Below, one piece after another: positions 1 through 8,291 of a stretch of 50,454 bases of DNA. Position 1 is the stretch's first letter. Each line of letters begins with the position of its first letter. The position numbers and the translations under genes were made by a program. Origin of the DNA: Prosthecobacter debontii (GTDB taxonomy: Bacteria > Verrucomicrobiota > Verrucomicrobiia > Chthoniobacterales > Chthoniobacteraceae); assembly GCA_945861385.1 (NCBI GenBank), contig CAMAUI010000019.1:1-50454 (forward strand), read 5' to 3'. The notes under the pieces were generated by a model, which did not search any database, had not been told where the DNA came from, and was given only the letters and a program-made list of their open reading frames with translations.

Positions 1-204
1 CGCCGACATGCACGCGGCCACTCGGCGTCTTCGAATCATTGATGACTTGCGGGCCCGCGCCACAGCGCGCGGCCACTTCTTCTGTCCAAAACATAGGGCG
101 CGGAGTGATAGCCACATCGCCCGCCGGTGCAAGGCCGCGCGCATCGCAAGAAGTGACAGCTAGACAAAATCCCGGATTTGCCCCGCTATACCGCCGCACT
201 TTCC

Positions 205-1191
205 ATGACGAACACACAGGAGATCACCGATCGCGTAAAGGAACAGAACCCGTGGGTCCCCGCCTTGCAGCAGGAAGTCGCCCGCGTGGTTGTCGGGCAG
301 CGATACCTCGTCGAGGGGCTGCTCGTGGGGTTGCTGACGAATGGACACGTCCTTCTCGAAGGCGTGCCGGGCCTCGCGAAGACGCTAACGGTCAAGGTCC
401 TCAGCGCCTGCATTCGCACCGGCTTCTCCCGCGTGCAGTTCACGCCGGATCTTCTGCCAGCCGACCTCGTCGGCACGATGATCTACAATCCGCGCGAAGG
501 CGTTTTCACCACCAAGCGCGGCCCGATTTTCAGCAACCTCATCCTCGCCGATGAAATCAACCGCGCCCCCGCAAAGGTGCAGTCGGCCTTGCTCGAAGCC
601 ATGCAGGAGCGGCAGGTCACACTCGGCGACACCACGCATAAACTGCCCGATCCCTTTCTCGTCCTCGCCACGCAAAACCCGCTCGAACAGGAAGGCACCT
701 ACCAGCTCCCCGAGGCGCAGCTCGACCGCTTCATGCTCAAACTCAAGGTCGGATATCCCAGCAAGGCGGAGGAGCGGCTGATCCTCGACCTCATGGGCAC
801 AAGCGCCCCAAAGCTCGACGTGCTCCCGGTGGTCGAGCCGGCTCAGATCATCCGCGCCCGGGAGATCGTGAACTCGATTTACGTGGACGATCGCGTGAAG
901 GACTACATCGTGGACATCGTCTTCGCCACCCGCGAGCCATCCACCTACAAGCTCCAGCTCAGCGGCATGATCCGTTACGGCGCAAGCCCGCGCGCGACCA
1001 TCGCGCTCACCCTCGCGGCAAGGGCGAAAGCATTCATCGCCGGTCGCGGATACGTCACGCCGCAGGATGTGAAAAGCATCGGCCATGACGTGCTGCGCCA
1101 CCGCATCGCGGTCACCTACGAAGCCGAGGCGGAGAACATCACGAGCGAGAACATCATCGAGAAGATTTTCGCCCACCTGCCGGTGCCATAG
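205..1191 (+). CDS. MoxR-family AAA+ ATPase
   Basis: A 328-residue MoxR-type AAA+ ATPase, the class that acts as a chaperone-like remodeller, often with VWA-domain partners. Visible motifs are Walker A GVPGLAKT (about residues 53-60), Walker B LILADEIN (DE near 116-117) and sensor 1 LATQNP (N near 158). The length is normal for the family. The ATG at 205 is preferred over an upstream TTG at 178, because the family homology begins just after MTNTQEITDRV. No DUF58 or VWA partner follows: the next gene is convergent and its 3' end overlaps this one by 38 bp, so any operon partners would have to lie left of the window. Family assignment is firm; the target is unknown. Confidence 0.93.
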   Translation: MTNTQEITDRVKEQNPWVPALQQEVARVVVGQRYLVEGLLVGLLTNGHVLLEGVPGLAKTLTVKVLSACIRTGFSRVQFTPDLLPADLVGTMIYNPREGVFTTKRGPIFSNLILADEINRAPAKVQSALLEAMQERQVTLGDTTHKLPDPFLVLATQNPLEQEGTYQLPEAQLDRFMLKLKVGYPSKAEERLILDLMGTSAPKLDVLPVVEPAQIIRAREIVNSIYVDDRVKDYIVDIVFATREPSTYKLQLSGMIRYGASPRATIALTLAARAKAFIAGRGYVTPQDVKSIGHDVLRHRIAVTYEAEAENITSENIIEKIFAHLPVP

Positions 1192-2149
1192 TGCGCCGGC
1201 CTCGTTCACGCCCGGAGAAGTCCTGATCGAAAACCTCAGCGGCACTCAGCGCGGCGAGGTTGCCGCCGGGGGCGCGGATGACACGGACATGCGGGCCTTG
1301 CGGTGCCCAGATCGCCGGGTCGGTGGGGCCGAAGATCACCGTGCATGGCGTGCCGCTCGCGGCCGCGATGTGCGAGATGCCGGTGTCATGTCCGTAGTAC
1401 GCGGCGCAGCGCGCAAGGATGGCCGCGAGCATTGGGAGCGGCTCGCTTTTGGCGATGCGGATCGCCGGGCCGGCGTAGCCGAAGACAAATGCAGTCTCCA
1501 GGGCGTTGTCCTCGGCTTCGCCCACGATGGCGATGAGTCTGTCGTGGCGCGTTGCGAGCGCATTGGCGAGTTCCACCCATCGTCCGACGGGCCAGTTTTT
1601 TGCCGGGCTTCCGCTTCCGATGTGGACAGCCACAGTGCTGAGGCCGGCGCGAAACCATTCATCTGCGAGGGCGGCGTGCCTGTCGTCGGGGACGAGCACG
1701 GGCGCGGAGTTGTCGGAGAAGAGCGCGAGCTTCCCAAGTCCATGCGCAAGCTGGACCGATGCGTGCGCGCGACCTGTGATCGGCGCGTAGGTGGAAATGA
1801 AATGCTTCACTCCCGCGCGGCGGAGATTGCCCTCGAAGATGCCATCGGGGTCGAACAACCAGCTCACCACTTGCTGGAAGCCGGCGAAGTATTCACAGAG
1901 CGCGGGATCGAGGCTGGCGTTGCGCGCGAAGAACCCGGCGAGCGTGCGCGCTTCGATGTTGCGCACGGCATCCAGGTAGGTCCTGCCTGGCCCTGGGCCG
2001 CCGTGCAGCGCGAGGCTGGCGATGTGCGGGTAGCCGAGCAGCTCGATATGGCAGTCCGCGAAGTTCTCGCGGAGCAGGCGCAGCGCGGGAAGCGTGAGGA
2101 CGAAGTCGCCAATCGCGCCTCCGCGAATGGCGAGGATGCGGGGTTTCAT
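1154..2149 (-). CDS. Glycosyltransferase family 9 (heptosyltransferase-like)
   Basis: A 331-residue GT9 protein of the ADP-heptose:LPS heptosyltransferase type, a cytoplasmic enzyme that adds sugars to the LPS core. The N-terminal GAIGDFVLTLPAL (11-23) is the acceptor-side Rossmann start. HDTGISHIAAASGTP (254-268) followed by FGPTDP (273-278) is the donor-binding signature. The ATG overlaps the stop of the upstream cytochrome gene in an ATGA, so translation is probably coupled. A gmhB gene for heptose precursor synthesis lies 37 kb away in this window, which fits a heptose-containing LPS. The exact acceptor cannot be told. The last 38 bp overlap the convergent moxR gene. Confidence 0.9.
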   Translation of the reverse strand: MKPRILAIRGGAIGDFVLTLPALRLLRENFADCHIELLGYPHIASLALHGGPGPGRTYLDAVRNIEARTLAGFFARNASLDPALCEYFAGFQQVVSWLFDPDGIFEGNLRRAGVKHFISTYAPITGRAHASVQLAHGLGKLALFSDNSAPVLVPDDRHAALADEWFRAGLSTVAVHIGSGSPAKNWPVGRWVELANALATRHDRLIAIVGEAEDNALETAFVFGYAGPAIRIAKSEPLPMLAAILARCAAYYGHDTGISHIAAASGTPCTVIFGPTDPAIWAPQGPHVRVIRAPGGNLAALSAAEVFDQDFSGRERGRRTMAPAGGRKSSR

Positions 2150-4470
2150 GGTTGCTTTGCCGCGGGCTTTTTTCCCGCCCCGGAAAATTCCCTGTGGTCG
2201 CCCTCGCCGCGCCGTTTTTGGAACGGCACGCTGTTCACCAGCGTGAGGACAAGCGTGCTGAACTTCGCGCCGCCCGCGTCCACCTTGCGCGCGATGTCCT
2301 CGATGGCTGGCCGGTCGTAGTACTCGAGACCGCGGCCAAGCGCGTAGGTGAGCATTTTTTCCGTCACGCAGCGGATGAAGTCGCCACGCTTCTGCTTCAT
2401 CAGCACTGCGCGCAGCTCGGTGGCATTCGCGAACTTCTCGCCGGAGACCAGCACACCCGCGGAATTGATCTCCTCGTCGCCATCGCGCGCGCGCCAGCGG
2501 CCGATGCCGTCGAAGTTCTCCAGCGCAAACCCGATGTCGTCCATCCGCTGATGGCAGCCATTGCAGAGCGCGTCCTTGCGATGTTGCTCCATCTTTTGCC
2601 GGAACGATCCCGTGAGTTCCTTGCGCTTCGGGTCATTGATGTCCGGCACGTCCGGCGGCGGCGGCGGCGGCGGGGTGCCGAGGAGATTTTCCAGCACATA
2701 CTTTCCGCGCTTCACCGGCGAGGTGCGGGTCGGGTTCGAGGTGATCGTCAGAAATGATCCGTGTCCGAGGATGCCGCCGGGCCTGTTTGCCGGCACGGTC
2801 ACTTTTACGAATGCATCGCCCTCGACGCCCGGGATTCCGTAGTGCTGCGCGAGCCGTTCGTTCACGAATGTGTAGTCGGCTGCGAGAAGGTCGGTGACCG
2901 GGCGATCCTCGCGGATGATGTATTCGAGCAGCGTATCGGTCTCCTTTTTCATCGCCGCCGCGAGTTCCCGGTTCCACGCGCCAAACGTGGTCCTGGCCGG
3001 CTGCACCGAGCCCAGGTTGCGGGTCTGAAGCCACTGGCCCGCGAAATTGTCCACGAGCGCGTCCACCTTCGGATCACTCAACATCCGGCGAATCTGCGCA
3101 TCGAGGTTTGCCCGGAGCGTGCCGGCCTGCGCGTGCTTGAAAAGCTCCGCATCGGGCATCGTGCTCCACAGAAAATAGGAGAGCCGCGAGGCCAGCGCCC
3201 ATTCGCTGATGTTGTGGACGGCTTTCGGGCTGTCGGGTTCGGGCTGGAATTCGGTGCGGAAGAGGAAGTGCGGCGATACGAGCACCGCCGTCAGCGCGGT
3301 CTGGACGCTTTGCTCGAAGTTGCCGCCTTTCTTCAGCGCAGTGCCGTAGATGAACATGAACCTCTCCACCTCGATGGGCGCCACCGCCCTGCGAAATGCC
3401 CGCGAGGCAAATGCCTGGAGGATCAGCCGCGCGGCCACGGTCAGGTTTCGCTGGCCCTTCGCAGGGGCGAAAAGCGTGAGCTGCGACTCCGGTGCGACCA
3501 CCGGTTTCGGCGGCGTGAAAAAGTCCGCCTTCCGCAGTTTCACCTGCCGTGTGACCGGTTTGCCGTCGCGGATTTCGGGCCTGGGCAGTGGATTCGCGAC
3601 GCGGAAAGTGAGGGTGTGTTTTCCAGCCTTCGCCACGTCCACCGCGAGTTTGTGCTTCGCCGCTGTCGCGCCGTCCGCGGGAAGCGGCGGCACGGGGATG
3701 GGTGTGCCGTCGAAGCGCAGGTCCAGCTTCGTCAGTTCGGCGCCCACGCGTTCGCCACTCAGCTCCAGAGCCAGCGTGTAGCGGCCCGCGACGGGGAGAT
3801 TCACCTCGACCGATGCGTCCAGCTCATCCACGCGGCGCGAGATTGCCGTGTTACCCTTTTCCGGGCCGCCTTTGATTTTCAAAAGATTCACCGGCAGCCG
3901 CTCGGTGCGCGGCTTGTGGTCGTTCAAGATTGCAGCGCTCATCACTTTCTCCGCAGCCGCGAGGTAGCGCTCGAAAAGCACAGGGGGGATCGTCAGGACA
4001 TCGCCGATGTTATCGAAGCCGTAGCCCGAGTCGTCCGGCGGAAAATCCGCCCCGGCCTCGAAATCCACGCCCACCAGGTCGCGGATGGTGTTCGTGTACT
4101 CGACGCGGTTCAGCCGGCGCAGCGTGACACGGCCAGGGTCGGGATTTTTCGGATCCACGGCGAAGACGGTGTCACGCACCCACGCCATCATTTTTTCACG
4201 CTCGCCGACGGTCGGCTGCTTGTCGGATTCCTCCGGCGGCATGACTCCGGAGCGGAGGTTATCGAGCACAGCCTCCCAGACCTTCGGCGCTTTCACCGCT
4301 TCGGCGGCGGAGGTGAATGTATCCAGCACAACGTCGCCCTTCTTTTTTCCACCGCCGTGGCATTTGTAACAATAGGTCTGGAACAGCGGCTTGATCTCCG
4401 TGGCAAAATCCGCCGCCAGGCCAGCGGGGGCGGCGGCAAGGACGGCTGCGATGGCGGCGATGGTTTTCAC
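2146..4470 (-). CDS. Planctomycete-type cytochrome c, DUF1587/1595/1592/1588/1585 protein
   Basis: A 774-residue exported haem protein. I start it at the GTG at 4470, which gives a clean signal peptide (MKTIAAIAAVLAAAPAGLAA) and a GTGA overlap with menG; the open frame runs on to 4566. A first haem site CYKCH lies at 34-38 (PSCyt1 domain). RLNRVEYTNTIRDLVGVDF marks DUF1587, then comes DUF1595 (ASRAFRRAVAPIEVERFM), DUF1592 (LSYFLWSTMPDAELF), DUF1588 (SNPTRTSPVKRGKYVLENLL) and a second CNGCH site at 636-640, with DUF1585 at the end. These proteins are abundant in Planctomycetes and Verrucomicrobia, usually beside a DUF1552 gene; none is here. The function is presumed periplasmic redox but unproven. 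Confidence 0.93.
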   Translation of the reverse strand: MKTIAAIAAVLAAAPAGLAADFATEIKPLFQTYCYKCHGGGKKKGDVVLDTFTSAAEAVKAPKVWEAVLDNLRSGVMPPEESDKQPTVGEREKMMAWVRDTVFAVDPKNPDPGRVTLRRLNRVEYTNTIRDLVGVDFEAGADFPPDDSGYGFDNIGDVLTIPPVLFERYLAAAEKVMSAAILNDHKPRTERLPVNLLKIKGGPEKGNTAISRRVDELDASVEVNLPVAGRYTLALELSGERVGAELTKLDLRFDGTPIPVPPLPADGATAAKHKLAVDVAKAGKHTLTFRVANPLPRPEIRDGKPVTRQVKLRKADFFTPPKPVVAPESQLTLFAPAKGQRNLTVAARLILQAFASRAFRRAVAPIEVERFMFIYGTALKKGGNFEQSVQTALTAVLVSPHFLFRTEFQPEPDSPKAVHNISEWALASRLSYFLWSTMPDAELFKHAQAGTLRANLDAQIRRMLSDPKVDALVDNFAGQWLQTRNLGSVQPARTTFGAWNRELAAAMKKETDTLLEYIIREDRPVTDLLAADYTFVNERLAQHYGIPGVEGDAFVKVTVPANRPGGILGHGSFLTITSNPTRTSPVKRGKYVLENLLGTPPPPPPPDVPDINDPKRKELTGSFRQKMEQHRKDALCNGCHQRMDDIGFALENFDGIGRWRARDGDEEINSAGVLVSGEKFANATELRAVLMKQKRGDFIRCVTEKMLTYALGRGLEYYDRPAIEDIARKVDAGGAKFSTLVLTLVNSVPFQKRRGEGDHREFSGAGKKPAAKQP

Positions 4471-5225
4471 GAGTTGTCGGAAATTGCCTGCTGGCGACGC
4501 GACTGCAAGCACTCCGCACGCGTGGCCGTGTAGAGCGAGACGATGCCGCCGGTGAGAGCCTGGCATGCCGCGGTGGTGAAGCCGGAGGCGCGAATGATGG
4601 CGTTCATCGCTTCGCCGTGCGGGAAATTTTCAATGGATGAGCCGAGATATTCGTAGGCGTGTTTTTCCCCGGTGATGAGTCCCGCAAGGCGGGGAAGGAT
4701 GCGGCGGAGGTAGAAGCGATAGATGCCGCGTAGGAGCCCGGTGGGGGCGGAAAAATCAAGGACGAGGAGCTGGCCGCCAGGGCGGAGGACGCGGGCCATT
4801 TCGGCGAGGGCGCGCTCGTGCGATTCCATGTTGCGAAGCCCGAATGCGATGGTGACGGCGTCGAAGGTGGCGTCGGCAAATGGCAGACGGAGTGCGTCGG
4901 CCTGGACGAGGTGCGGGAGGTGTTTGCGCCGGGCGATGCGGAGCATGGGGAGGCAGAAATCCACGCCGATGATCGTTGCGCCGGGGCATACACGGGCAAG
5001 GGTTCGGGCGAGGTCGCCGCTGCCGGTGGCGAGATCGAGGATTCTGGCGGGAGCCCATGCGCGCACGATGCGGGCGGCGCGGCGGCGCCAGAGGAAGTCG
5101 AGGCCGGCGGAGAGGAGATGGTTGGCGATGTCGTAGCGGCTCGCGATGGTGGAGAAGAGACGCTGGACGCCGGGGCCCTTGCCGGGCGCCGGGACAGGGC
5201 TTGGGGATGTCGAATCAGCGGGCAC
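4467..5225 (-). CDS. menG: Demethylmenaquinone methyltransferase (UbiE/MenG family)
   Basis: A 252-residue SAM-dependent methyltransferase expected to methylate demethylmenaquinone in the last step of menaquinone synthesis. The SAM motif I is ILDLATGSGDLA. The UbiE family signatures are RYDIANHLLSAGLDFLWRR, AFGLRNMESHERAL and SIENFPHGEAMNAIIRASGF. I chose the GTG at 5225 because the family match begins shortly after it; a TTG at 5306 would add an unlikely 27-residue extension. The stop overlaps the cytochrome gene start by 4 bp (GTGA). It is the first gene of a coupled three-gene run. A ubiquinone role is possible but less likely in this type of organism. Confidence 0.92.
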   Translation of the reverse strand: MPADSTSPSPVPAPGKGPGVQRLFSTIASRYDIANHLLSAGLDFLWRRRAARIVRAWAPARILDLATGSGDLARTLARVCPGATIIGVDFCLPMLRIARRKHLPHLVQADALRLPFADATFDAVTIAFGLRNMESHERALAEMARVLRPGGQLLVLDFSAPTGLLRGIYRFYLRRILPRLAGLITGEKHAYEYLGSSIENFPHGEAMNAIIRASGFTTAACQALTGGIVSLYTATRAECLQSRRQQAISDNS

Positions 5226-5291
5226 TGCGAAGGCATACGTCGTGCTATTTCCCGCGGCGAACCAAAAACCAGCGGAGGCAGCCCACCGCGA

Positions 5292-6878
5292 ATGCAACGA
5301 ACACAATTACCGCCCGCGAGACTGCTCATTGTTGACGATGAGCCTTCGAACATCCGGCTTCTCGAGCGGATGCTCGATTTGTTTGGGGGGATCGAGTATC
5401 GCAGCACGGTGGATCCGAGGACGGCTGTGGGACTGTTTGCGGAGTTCCAGCCGGACATGGTGCTGACTGACCTGCACATGCCGCATGTGGATGGATTTTT
5501 GCTGATGGAGCAGCTCCAGTCGCTGGTGCCCGAAGGGAGCTTTATGCCGATGGTGGTGCTGACTGCGGATATCACGCCGGAAACACGGAGGAGGGCGCTG
5601 GCGGCGGGGGCGAGCGATTTCATCACCAAGCCGCTCGATACAACGGAGGTGCAGCTCCGCATCCGGAACCTGCTGGAAAACCGCTTCCTGAATCTGCGGC
5701 TGGATGAGCAGGTGCAGCAGCGGACGGAGGAACTGGAGACGGCGCTGGAGCAGCTCCGCAGCGCGCAGGAATCCATGGTGAAGCAGGAGCGGTTGCGCGC
5801 GCTGGGGATGATGGCGGGCGGCATCGCGCACGATTTCAACAACGCGCTGACAATGATGCTCGGCTACGGCGAACTGCTGCTCCCGTGGTTTGCGAAGACC
5901 TCGCCGGGCTCGAAGGAGCAGAGCTACATGACGCACATCGTCGCCGCGGCGCACGATGCGACGCACGTGGTGGGCCGGTTGCGGGAATGCTACCGACCGA
6001 CGGAGGCCGGCGACGTGCGCGTGCCGTTGTGCATGAGCGCGCTTTGCGAGCAGGTGGTGTCATTCACCGAGCCGAAATGGCGGCGGGGCGGGGCAAATGG
6101 CGGCGCGATCACGGTGAAGGCGGAGGTCGCGGAGGTGCCGAAAATCCTCGGCTGCGCGCCGGAACTGCGCGAGGTGCTGACGAATTTGATTTTTAACGCA
6201 GTGGATGCCATGGCCGACGGCGGGGATATCACGGTGCGAACAGCCGCGCTCCAGGGCAAGGTGCGGGTTGATGTGACGGACACAGGTTGCGGGATGACCC
6301 CGGAGGAAAAGGCGAAGTGCCTGGAACCATTTTTCACGACGAAGGGCGAGAAGGGAACGGGGCTCGGGCTCGCCGTGACGTTCGGCATCATCCAGCGCCA
6401 CGGCGGGGAAATTCTCATCGAGAGCGAGAAGGGGCGCGGCACCACCTTTTCCCTGCTGCTTCCGGCGACCGATGCGATCGGGGACGGGGGGCCGGACGTG
6501 GCGGAGAAGGAGGTGGACAGGGCGCTGCGGGTGCTGGTGGTGGACGATCAGGAGATCATTTGTGAGCTGATGTCCGAGTATCTCAGCGGTGATGGGCACG
6601 CGGTGACTGTCGCGCTCGATGGGCATGAGGCTTACGATCGGTTTTTGGAGGGCGAATTCGACCTCGTCATCACGGATCAATCCATGCCGGGACTCAACGG
6701 CGAGGCGCTTGCGCGAAAACTGAAGACAGTGCGGCCCGGCGTGCCGGTGATCCTGCTCACAGGATTTGGAGACGAGATGGCCGCGGCGGAGCATTTGCCG
6801 GAAGGGATTGACCTGATCCTCAGCAAGCCGGTGAGTGTGGCCGGCTTGCGGCGCGGAGTGGCGACAGTCATGAACTGA
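5292..6878 (+). CDS. Hybrid sensor histidine kinase with N- and C-terminal receiver domains
   Basis: A 528-residue cytoplasmic two-component protein with the order REC, coiled coil, HisKA, HATPase, REC. The first receiver has acidic pair D15-D16, phospho-acceptor D60 and K113. A coiled coil spans about 131-165. The phosphorylated His is H180 in GGIAHDFNNALTMM, the PAS/NtrB-like HisKA type. The ATPase has the N box LTNLIFNAVDAMADGG, the G1 box DTGCGM, the F box FFTTKGEKGTGLGL and a further Gly box. The second receiver has D462 (VITDQSMPG) and K512. There is no membrane segment or sensor domain, so input probably comes by phosphotransfer to the N-terminal receiver. The ATG at 5292 is used; the open frame extends upstream antisense to menG. 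Confidence 0.93.
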   Translation: MQRTQLPPARLLIVDDEPSNIRLLERMLDLFGGIEYRSTVDPRTAVGLFAEFQPDMVLTDLHMPHVDGFLLMEQLQSLVPEGSFMPMVVLTADITPETRRRALAAGASDFITKPLDTTEVQLRIRNLLENRFLNLRLDEQVQQRTEELETALEQLRSAQESMVKQERLRALGMMAGGIAHDFNNALTMMLGYGELLLPWFAKTSPGSKEQSYMTHIVAAAHDATHVVGRLRECYRPTEAGDVRVPLCMSALCEQVVSFTEPKWRRGGANGGAITVKAEVAEVPKILGCAPELREVLTNLIFNAVDAMADGGDITVRTAALQGKVRVDVTDTGCGMTPEEKAKCLEPFFTTKGEKGTGLGLAVTFGIIQRHGGEILIESEKGRGTTFSLLLPATDAIGDGGPDVAEKEVDRALRVLVVDDQEIICELMSEYLSGDGHAVTVALDGHEAYDRFLEGEFDLVITDQSMPGLNGEALARKLKTVRPGVPVILLTGFGDEMAAAEHLPEGIDLILSKPVSVAGLRRGVATVMN

Positions 6879-6914
6879 CGCCCTGGCACGTCAGCCGTGT
6901 TTTCGATTGAAGAG

Positions 6915-6999
6915 TGGTGCTCGCGAGAGGAGTCGAACCTCCATGAGTTGCCTCATATGATCCTGAGTCATACGCGTCTGCCAATTTCGCCACGCGAGC
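6915..6999 (-). tRNA. tRNA-Leu (CAG anticodon)
   Basis: Read leftward from 6999. The acceptor stem GCTCGCG/CGCGAGC closes on discriminator A and an encoded CCA (6915-6917). The D arm contains GGCGAAATTGGCAGACGCG. The anticodon arm is TATGA-CTCAGGA-TCATA with anticodon CAG. A long variable arm (GAG-GCAA-CTC) marks it as class II, and the T arm holds GGTTCGACTCC. These features together identify leucine. It stands alone between the kinase gene and dnaN. Confidence 0.96.
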
Positions 7000-7015
7000 A
7001 TTTTCAGGGGCGCGG

Positions 7016-7044
7016 ATAAAAGCCGCGGCCGGAGCGTGTGGCAA
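7016..7044 (-). promoter_or_regulatory. Candidate sigma-70 promoter of tRNA-Leu
   Basis: On the minus strand TTGCCA (7039-7044) and TTTTAT (7016-7021) are separated by 17 bp. The likely start falls a few bases before the mature tRNA 5' end at 6999. The match is by eye; no other strong candidate lies between dnaN and the tRNA. Confidence 0.45.
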
Positions 7045-7079
7045 GCGGGACTTTGGGGAAAAATGCCGGCGCCTGCGAC

Positions 7080-8174
7080 CTACGAGATGCGCATCGGCAT
7101 CAGCACGTAGAGGAACGGTGTGCCGATCCTGATCACCCCGGGGCTCATCTCGTCAATGAGGTCGAGGTGGACTTGCTCGTCCGGAAGATTGCGGAGGGGA
7201 TCCTGCAGGAAGCCGGGGTTGAATGCGATGGAGAACTCCTTGCCTTTGTACTGGACCGCGAGCGATTCGCGGGCTTCGCCGACCTCCGGGGTGTTTGCGG
7301 TGATTTCGAGGTTGTTCTTCGTGAAGTTGAGCTTCACCGAGTTGCTCTTTTCGCTGGAGAGCAGCGCCACACGCCGGACGGCATTCAAAAGGAGTTCGCG
7401 CTCGAGGGTGATGCGTTCCTTGGTCTCCGGCGGGATGACCTGGCGGTAATTTGGATAGTTGCCCTCGATGAGTTTCGAGACGAGCAGCTTGCCGCTCACG
7501 TCGAAGCCGGTCTGATTTTCCGTGACGAACATCCGCATTTCCCCGTCTTCGCCGAGGATCCTCTGCAATTCCGTCACGCATTTGGCCGGCACGATGAGGT
7601 CGCCCTCCTGGCCGCGCGGGAATTCCCCCTCGATGTCCACAAGCGCGAGCCGGCGGCCATCGGTCGCCACGAGGGTGAGCCGGTTTTCCTTGAACGAAAA
7701 AAGCACGCCATTGAGGACGTAGCGCGTCTCGTCCGTCGAGATGGCGTAGCTGGTCTTGCGAAGGCCGTCCTTCAGGTCGCGCTGTTTGAAGGTGAAGGTC
7801 TTGGAGTTCTCGAGCTTCGGCAGCGCGGGGAACTCCTCCTCCGAGAGCCCCATCATTTTGAAAAATGACTGCCCGCAACGAATGGAGGCGGTGTTCTTTC
7901 CGTCCACCTCGAACTCGACCTCGGATGCGGGCAGCTCTTTGACGATGCTTGCGAGCCTGCGCGCGGGCAGCGTGGTGCCGCCGCTCTCACTCACCTGCGC
8001 CTCGATCGTGCAGCTCATGCCCACATCGAGGTCGTTGGTGGTAAAATGCACGCGGCCTTCGGTGGCCTGGATGAGGACGTTGGAGAGGATCGGCAGCGTG
8101 GTGCGTGTGCTGACGACGTTTTGGACTGTTTGCAGTCCTTCGAGCAGTTTGTCTTTTGTGACGCTGAATTTCAT
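7080..8174 (-). CDS. dnaN: DNA polymerase III beta subunit (sliding clamp)
   Basis: A 364-residue DnaN, the ring-shaped clamp that tethers polymerase III to DNA. It is recognised from the start MKFSVTKDKLLEGLQTVQNVVS followed by TTLPILSNVLIQA, the central KFKQRDLKDGL-like region (FTFKQRDLKDGLRKTSYAIS), and the typical C-terminal end FLYVLMPMRIS. The length is normal. It is not next to dnaA or recF here, unlike the classical oriC arrangement: upstream lies a TolC-like gene with its own terminator-like hairpin, so dnaN probably has its own promoter in 8175-8260. The ATG at 8174 matches the family start exactly. Confidence 0.98.
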   Translation of the reverse strand: MKFSVTKDKLLEGLQTVQNVVSTRTTLPILSNVLIQATEGRVHFTTNDLDVGMSCTIEAQVSESGGTTLPARRLASIVKELPASEVEFEVDGKNTASIRCGQSFFKMMGLSEEEFPALPKLENSKTFTFKQRDLKDGLRKTSYAISTDETRYVLNGVLFSFKENRLTLVATDGRRLALVDIEGEFPRGQEGDLIVPAKCVTELQRILGEDGEMRMFVTENQTGFDVSGKLLVSKLIEGNYPNYRQVIPPETKERITLERELLLNAVRRVALLSSEKSNSVKLNFTKNNLEITANTPEVGEARESLAVQYKGKEFSIAFNPGFLQDPLRNLPDEQVHLDLIDEMSPGVIRIGTPFLYVLMPMRIS

Positions 8175-8261
8175 GGCGAGAGGATGGGCGATGTTTGCGC
8201 CTTTTGACCGAACATCTTGTGGGAGGCAAACACTTTTAACCCCATCCGTGGGGGTGGAGTG

Positions 8262-8287
8262 AAAAAGCGCGGCGGCGCGGGGCCGCG
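8262..8287 (-). terminator. Candidate intrinsic terminator of the TolC-like gene
   Basis: Just after the leftward stop at 8292, the transcript forms a CGCGGC/GCCGCG stem (arms 8282-8287 and 8268-8273, 8-base loop), then a run of five U residues at 8262-8266. It would separate the TolC-like gene from dnaN. Confidence 0.5.
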
Positions 8288-8291
8288 AAGG

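Noticed and set aside
1-177. Partial minus-strand gene starting near base 39 or base 9
   Set aside because: Only a dozen codons are visible (MIRRRRVAAC) with no family clue; not enough to support a gene.
1085-2320. 411-residue open frame on the plus strand
   Set aside because: Lies over the 3' end of moxR and antisense to the GT9 gene, which has clear motifs.
2761-4533. 590-residue open frame on the plus strand
   Set aside because: Antisense to the cytochrome gene; Arg/His/Glu-rich, no domain, an artefact of GC-rich codon bias.
7080-8174. Replication origin next to dnaN
   Set aside because: No dnaA gene and no cluster of DnaA boxes seen around it.
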